DNA of 44,896 bases from an uncultured Fidelibacterota bacterium (GTDB taxonomy: Bacteria; Fidelibacterota; Marinisomatia; Marinisomatales; TCS55), in contig CAJVYU010000011.1 of NCBI GenBank assembly GCA_913009735.1, positions 1 to 44,896 of the forward strand, given 5' to 3'. A model generated the notes under the pieces. The model had not been told where the DNA came from, did not search any database, and worked only from the letters and a program-made list of their open reading frames with translations. This document shows, one piece after another, positions 40,881-44,896 of the stretch; within the stretch, counting starts at the first letter, position 1, and each line of letters opens with the position of its first letter. Both the position numbers and the translations under genes were made by a program.

Positions 40881-41738
40881 ATGAAACAAATAACACTTAT
40901 TCTAATACTGTTTTCCATATTGTTTTGTGACCCCGCGTCATTAATATTGTCGGGTTCATACACCGGCAAGACAGGAAACGTCGATTATCAATATTTCAGA
41001 GGAGCCGTCTCGGTCTCTAAAATTGGACTTATTCAAATGGGTGGTTTATCACTGCCGGATACGGAATTTCATTTTTCGTCTCATAAAGCAAAATCAACGA
41101 ATAATAATGTTCCTTATGAAAACGATGGTAGTATGCTATTAAAAGTAGATCTTTTTGCACATCAAACTTTTTCTCCTTTTGTCTTCATAAAATGGGAATT
41201 TGATTCTTTAAGTGCATTAGATCACCGAGCCAATATTGGTCTCGGGGGGAAATATCGATTTGATCCGTATTTTTCTATAAGCTATGCCGCATTATTCGAA
41301 CAGGAAAAATATATGGGCGAGGACCCCGGTACATTATATCGACATTCTCTACGACCAAAGTATAAACGGTCATTGGGTTCTGCGGGTATGTCTATTAATT
41401 GGCAGTTTTTTTACAAACCTCGCTTTGACAATCTTGAAAAATATTTGTTAAACAACATTTTGGTACTTTCATTTAAAACATTTCACGATGCTCTCACTGT
41501 TGATATTAACTATCAATATGATTTTGATTCCAAGTACTCTATAAATAAAGTAGCAAAAAGTTATGCTTATGCTGTAGACGGAAATGGCGAATATTTAACG
41601 GTTGAAGCATATGAAAATTTATATGGAACTATCAATCCGGGGTATACGACAGATGATAACGACTTTGTTAAACTGCCGGATGAATTTTATAATCCGGAAG
41701 ATCATACAGTTTCAATTGGATTATCCCTCAAATTTTAA
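40881..41738 (+). CDS. Outer membrane beta-barrel protein (DUF481-like)
   Basis: A 285-residue secreted protein. An N-terminal signal peptide (MKQITLILILFSILFC) is followed by amphipathic strands: LSGSYTGKTGNVDYQYFRGA, FSPFVFIKWEFDSLSALDHR, GLGGKYRFDPYFSISYAALF and LTVDINYQYDFDSKY, ending in ISIGLSLKF-like strand (VSIGLSLKF) with terminal Phe. The layout resembles DUF481 proteins (salt-induced outer membrane protein YdiY type). Cys16 could be lipidated, but no good lipobox is seen. The ATG follows immediately after the candidate MITE. Function unknown. Confidence 0.75.
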   Translation: MKQITLILILFSILFCDPASLILSGSYTGKTGNVDYQYFRGAVSVSKIGLIQMGGLSLPDTEFHFSSHKAKSTNNNVPYENDGSMLLKVDLFAHQTFSPFVFIKWEFDSLSALDHRANIGLGGKYRFDPYFSISYAALFEQEKYMGEDPGTLYRHSLRPKYKRSLGSAGMSINWQFFYKPRFDNLEKYLLNNILVLSFKTFHDALTVDINYQYDFDSKYSINKVAKSYAYAVDGNGEYLTVEAYENLYGTINPGYTTDDNDFVKLPDEFYNPEDHTVSIGLSLKF

Positions 41739-41757
41739 TTGGGGAGATTATTAAAAA

Positions 41758-41931
41758 GAACGCATCGCAAATGGCGCCTGGGCTACAAGAGAAAGAATGG
41801 GAAATGGACAGGTAATTTTGTTTGCCACACAGCCAAACTTTCGTGGATATTTCAGGGGGAGTGAACGGTTATTGCTGAATGCCATGTTTTATAGTCCGGG
41901 GCTGGGTACGCGAACTTTCGTTGAGTGGTAA
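41758..41931 (+). pseudogene. 3' relic of an M14-like zinc carboxypeptidase
   Basis: An open 57-codon stretch without start: ERIANGAWATRERMGNGQVI then LFATQPNFRGYFRGSERLLL and NAMFYSPGLG, ending at TAA (41929-41931). The pattern GNGQVILFA...PNFRGxxxGxxRLLLNAxxxGP matches the C-terminal end of secreted M14-family peptidase-like proteins. Upstream it is cut off by the outer-membrane protein gene. Not functional. Confidence 0.65.
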
Positions 41932-42060
41932 GTTTTTCTCCAACCATTTTTTAACCATAACCAAATCATCGGACACTACTTCATCTATAGATTCAAGTCT
42001 AATCCGGCTTGTATTTACCCTGTTAAATAAATTTTATTTAATCAACTTAAGAACCTTTTC
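41932..42060 (-). pseudogene. Possible unidentified coding relic
   Basis: The minus strand reads like protein: FNRVNTSRIRLESIDEVVSD, then DLVMVKKWLEKNLPLNE, open for about 40 codons and bounded upstream by a TAA. It lacks a start codon and I do not recognise the family. Composition and Glu/Asp/Lys pattern are protein-like, but this is weak evidence. Confidence 0.3.
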
Positions 42061-42103
42061 ATAATCAGTATTATTACTACGATGGTTTAATCCTATTATT
42101 AAA

Positions 42104-42225
42104 CTGGCAATGGTTAGTCGCCCGCCTGCCACCTTTAAAAATATTATAATGTAGCGGGCAGGAAGGACTGTGGGTGACTTATCGTTCTTAACTCAATGGC
42201 TATGCCGATTAAGTCAAGTCCGATT
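42104..42225. repeat. Intergenic GCGGGCAGG repeat, short copy
   Basis: Same ends as 23942-24172, starting CTGGCAATGGTTAGTCGCCC and ending GGCTATGCCGATTAAGTCAA plus GTCCGATT, but lacking the 109 bp that lie between the two GCGGGCAGG direct repeats of the long copy. This is what deletion by slippage or recombination between 9-bp repeats would leave. It ends 5 nt from the HAD gene stop. Confidence 0.9.
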
Positions 42226-42229
42226 AACA

Positions 42230-42889
42230 TTAACCGGAAAAATCATTTCCCAGGGAAAACCACTCTCGTAACTCTGAAAGGTTTTTGAAAACCTTCGCCC
42301 CTGTTGCATCCAACCGTGCCCGGCTTGTATGCCCTTGGGCAATTAAAATACACTCCACACCCATTTTTCCGGCAACATCCAAATCATGAAGCGTATCACC
42401 AATCATCAACACTTCATGGGGATCATATTGCATTTCATTAATCCACGCTTTACCAATATCTGTTTTCCCGCTGGCATAATGGTTGTTTATTCCCAATACG
42501 TTAATAAAATATTTTTCCAAACCATGATGAGCTACCCAATCCTGAACCCAATCATGCTTTCCGGCAGATAAAATGGATTGAGTCAGTCCTTTTGATTGAA
42601 CAAATTCAAGAAGGTCAACAACGCCTTCCTGAAGATCGGGTTCGTGAAATTTTGAATTATAGTTTTTTATAAATTCTGTCCCGGAAACAGTGAAAGGTTC
42701 CTTATCAAAATCAAAACCCAGTTTTTTATAATAATCTTCAACCGGAAAACAGAAAATGTCTAAATATCGATCTTCCGTTATTGTAGGCAGATTTCGTTTT
42801 AGTAACGTTTTGTTAATGGACTCGACACACAGCCACCGGTCATCAAGCAATGTGCCGTTCCAATCCCAAATAATATGTTTTATTTTCAT
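42230..42889 (-). CDS. HAD-family phosphatase
   Basis: A 219-residue haloacid-dehalogenase-superfamily hydrolase of the phosphoglycolate-phosphatase-like group. Motif I is IIWDWNGTLLDD with nucleophile Asp9; the second acid of DxDxT is Asn11, a form common in this subfamily. A helical cap (about 18-85) is followed by motif II LSAGKHDW, motif III Lys in YASGKTD and motif IV MIGDTLHDLDVA. The substrate is not predictable; small phosphorylated metabolites are usual. Divergent from the Nudix gene 79 nt away. Confidence 0.9.
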   Translation of the reverse strand: MKIKHIIWDWNGTLLDDRWLCVESINKTLLKRNLPTITEDRYLDIFCFPVEDYYKKLGFDFDKEPFTVSGTEFIKNYNSKFHEPDLQEGVVDLLEFVQSKGLTQSILSAGKHDWVQDWVAHHGLEKYFINVLGINNHYASGKTDIGKAWINEMQYDPHEVLMIGDTLHDLDVAGKMGVECILIAQGHTSRARLDATGAKVFKNLSELREWFSLGNDFSG

Positions 42890-42968
42890 ATGTGGAAGTA
42901 AATACCAGGTAGAGGGTTTTGCTAAACCTAATGTAGGTTATTCAAAAAAACGATAACTTTAACCATTG

Positions 42969-43601
42969 ATGAATCTAATTGTATTAAAAGAAAAACTAAC
43001 CAAAAGATTAAAACTTAATCTTCCGGATATGAAAACGCAATTGCGGATGTTGGTCAAGCCTGACAAGCCTTTTAATTTTGATAATAAGGCACAAGACGCA
43101 ATTCCCGCAGCCGTATTAATCTTGCTTTTTGAACAAGATGATGACATCCATTTTGTCCTGACTGAAAGAACCCATACGGTGGAACATCATCGAGGACAGA
43201 TATCACTGCCGGGAGGAGTTCAGGAAAATGGTGAAGAGTTATCTTTTACGGCAAAACGCGAAACACATGAGGAAATCGGTATTAATCCGGGTGAAATAGA
43301 TATTATTGGTAAATTATCTTCATTATTTGTAATCGCATCCGGTTTTAATATTCAACCCTATATTGGAATACATAATTCAGTATTTGAACCAAACCCTGCA
43401 CCCAATGAAGTCGCATCGGTTTTTTGGGTACCGATCGAAGATCTGGTCAACGATGAAAATATGAAAAGTGAGCACCGAAATATTCGTGGACATGATGTGG
43501 ATGTCCCCTATTTTCATTTTAATGATCACAAAGTATGGGGCGCAACGGCGATGATTCTATCGGAATTTAAAACAGTATTAATAGAGGCATTGGATGCATA
43601 G
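42969..43601 (+). CDS. Nudix hydrolase, CoA pyrophosphatase type
   Basis: A 210-residue Nudix protein. The Nudix box (83-105) is GVQENGEELSF...RETHEEIGI with the catalytic REUxEE intact. The segment before it, LTERTHTVEHHRGQISLPGG, is the UPF0035/NudL signature of coenzyme A pyrophosphatases, which cleave CoA and derivatives to 4'-phosphopantetheine and adenosine 3',5'-bisphosphate. The ATG at 42969 follows an alternative TTG at 42966. The ROK kinase gene begins inside its last codons (8-nt overlap), so they share an mRNA. Confidence 0.92.
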   Translation: MNLIVLKEKLTKRLKLNLPDMKTQLRMLVKPDKPFNFDNKAQDAIPAAVLILLFEQDDDIHFVLTERTHTVEHHRGQISLPGGVQENGEELSFTAKRETHEEIGINPGEIDIIGKLSSLFVIASGFNIQPYIGIHNSVFEPNPAPNEVASVFWVPIEDLVNDENMKSEHRNIRGHDVDVPYFHFNDHKVWGATAMILSEFKTVLIEALDA

Positions 43602-44469
43602 AATAGGCATAGACCTTGGCGGTACAAAAATAGAAGGTATTCTCATCGACAATAATGGGAATACAATCGAAAGAAAACGCGTACCGACCCGACCGGAAGA
43701 CGGTTATGAAGCTATTATTACTAGAATAGCTGATCTGGGTCATGAATTATTAAAGAAATCCAATGGCGCAAAGCAGATCGGTATTTGCACTCCCGGCACT
43801 ATAGATCCATCTGTCGGTGTAATGAAAAACAGCAACACTCTATGTCTTATCGGAAAACCAATGCAGCAGAATTTAGAGAACGCATTTGACCTTCCGATCT
43901 TCATGGAAAATGACGCAAACTGTTTCGCCCTGGCTGAAGCGACTCTCGGTGCTGCCAAAGGATTTAATGTGGTTTTTGGTGTTATTATGGGAACAGGCGT
44001 CGGTGGCGGAATCGTCATGAATGGCAAAATCCATCAAGGACCAAATCACATTGCCGGTGAATGGGGTCACCATGTTTTATATCCGGATGGACGTGATTGT
44101 TACTGTGGAAATAAGGGGTGTACTGAAACATATATCAGTGGACCTGCCCTGGAAAAAGAATGGGAAACATTGACGGGCAAAAAGCAAATGTTAGGAGATA
44201 TTATTGAAGAGAAGCTTTACAAAATTCATTCTGAATGGAAAGAAAATTTCATTTTGAATTTTGGCAGAGCATTAAGTCACATAATCGATATACTTGACCC
44301 GGACGCCATTGTGTTAGGCGGAGGTCTTTCCAATATTGAACTATTATATATCGAAGGGATAGACGCTGTTTACAAGGAAGCCTTCAGCGATCACGTTTTA
44401 ACACCCATTTTAAAAAATGTATTAGGTGATTCAGCCGGTGTTTTCGGAGCGGCTTTTTTAGGAGAATAA
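43594..44469 (+). CDS. ROK-family sugar kinase
   Basis: A 291-residue ROK protein (glucokinase/N-acetylmannosamine kinase/fructokinase group). ATP-phosphate loop IGIDLGGTKIEG (4-15), catalytic Asp in MENDANCFALAE, GTGVGGGIVMNG, and the ROK zinc motif GxxH...CYCGNKGC (about 169-176) followed by TETYISGPAL. No DNA-binding domain is attached, so it is a kinase rather than a repressor. AGAGG lies 7-11 nt before the ATG. The sugar cannot be named from sequence. Confidence 0.94.
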   Translation: MHRIGIDLGGTKIEGILIDNNGNTIERKRVPTRPEDGYEAIITRIADLGHELLKKSNGAKQIGICTPGTIDPSVGVMKNSNTLCLIGKPMQQNLENAFDLPIFMENDANCFALAEATLGAAKGFNVVFGVIMGTGVGGGIVMNGKIHQGPNHIAGEWGHHVLYPDGRDCYCGNKGCTETYISGPALEKEWETLTGKKQMLGDIIEEKLYKIHSEWKENFILNFGRALSHIIDILDPDAIVLGGGLSNIELLYIEGIDAVYKEAFSDHVLTPILKNVLGDSAGVFGAAFLGE

Positions 44470-44470
44470 G

Positions 44471-44731
44471 ATGAGTTTGGGAAAATGGCTTAATTCATTA
44501 ACATGGATAGATCACGTAGTGATTATAATTTTGTTCGTTCTTGCAAGCTACCTTGCTTATATATCTATGAACGGGCTTCGTACTTTTGTAGAAAAGACCC
44601 AGAAAAGCCCCTATGCGAATGAATTCAGGGCCAGCCCTTTTTTGTTCTTTGCGTTTGCGATTCCTTATACTTTTTTTCTGTATCAACTTGTCGGGGGTAT
44701 TATTACAAATTGGCTAAAAAACATTATGTGA
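44471..44731 (+). CDS. Small two-helix membrane protein
   Basis: An 86-residue protein with two hydrophobic segments (HVVIIILFVLASYLAYI and FLFFAFAIPYTFFLYQLVGG) separated by a basic loop (TFVEKTQKSPYANEFRA). Start is well supported: AGGAG lies just before, inside the end of the ROK gene, and the genes are one base apart. It is probably the third gene of the Nudix-ROK operon. Family not recognised. The last 165 bases of the window show no further gene. Confidence 0.75.
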   Translation: MSLGKWLNSLTWIDHVVIIILFVLASYLAYISMNGLRTFVEKTQKSPYANEFRASPFLFFAFAIPYTFFLYQLVGGIITNWLKNIM

Positions 44732-44896
44732 AAATTGAGAAAAATAAATTATTCCTAAAGAAATGAAAGTAAAATTCCTTTTGTTGTCAGACGTTTTTGT
44801 TATTTGCCATGATTCTAGGAAATCATTATCTTACATAGAATTTATGTAATGTTTTGATTGCTCTCCCATTTACTTAAGAGCTTAAAAGAAATCCCA

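Overview
The window is AT-rich bacterial DNA with a Gram-negative outer membrane (FadL/OMPP1-type beta-barrel, lipoprotein, DUF481-like barrel). It has many paralogous PAS/GAF histidine kinases and a LexA-ImuB-DnaE2-type mutagenesis cassette. The style fits an uncultured member of the Fibrobacteres-Chlorobi-Bacteroidetes superphylum (Marinimicrobia- or Calditrichota-like). That placement is an inference from protein families, not a phylogenetic result. The first 138 bases are not genomic: positions 81-138 are an Illumina P5/TruSeq adapter preceded by a poly-T run, so the left contig end is an assembly artefact.

Layout. 0.1-3.1 kb: 3' part of a SAM methyltransferase, then a minus-strand lipoprotein and outer-membrane barrel. 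3.4-8.0 kb: a three-gene plus-strand unit made of a PLP fold-II protein lacking the Schiff-base lysine, a GAF-AAA+ protein built like a sigma-54 activator but without GAFTGA, and a PutP-like sodium:solute symporter; this is the best candidate for an undescribed sensor/regulator system. 8.0-12.7 kb: accessory region with a composite REP-like repeat, a membrane-protein pseudogene with three in-frame stops, a double ribbon-helix-helix-like protein, an XRE/zinc-ribbon regulator and a duplicated SDR fragment. 12.7-14.3 kb: hipBA toxin-antitoxin with a readable promoter and operators. 14.4-19.0 kb: a candidate MITE and a translationally coupled minus-strand operon (TPP enzyme, BASS transporter, epimerase, SDR). 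19.0-24.9 kb: a second copy of the REP-like cassette, a dnaE relic, and a polyphosphate cluster (sixA, CHAD, two PPK2), followed convergently by a RelA/SpoT-type HD protein. 25.1-31.3 kb: dnaE2, an imuB-like gene, lexA, and a divergent spore-photolyase-like radical SAM gene. 31.4-40.4 kb: transposase fragments and histidine kinases, one hybrid of 1324 residues, one small, and one broken by a 1-nt frameshift, among relics of an epimerase, a sulfatase and kinase ends. 40.6-44.7 kb: another candidate MITE, an outer-membrane protein, a peptidase relic, then HAD phosphatase, Nudix, ROK kinase and a small membrane protein.

Themes. (1) Physiology: polyphosphate and (p)ppGpp-type genes sit together, and the SOS mutagenesis module carries a catalytically dead Y-family protein. 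(2) Decay: at least eight gene fragments, several of them duplicates of genes intact elsewhere in the window, lie in intergenic DNA rich in palindromes, which suggests heavy rearrangement. (3) Several proteins have lost a hallmark catalytic residue (PLP lysine, GAFTGA, Y-polymerase acidic residues, ED of the HD hydrolase).
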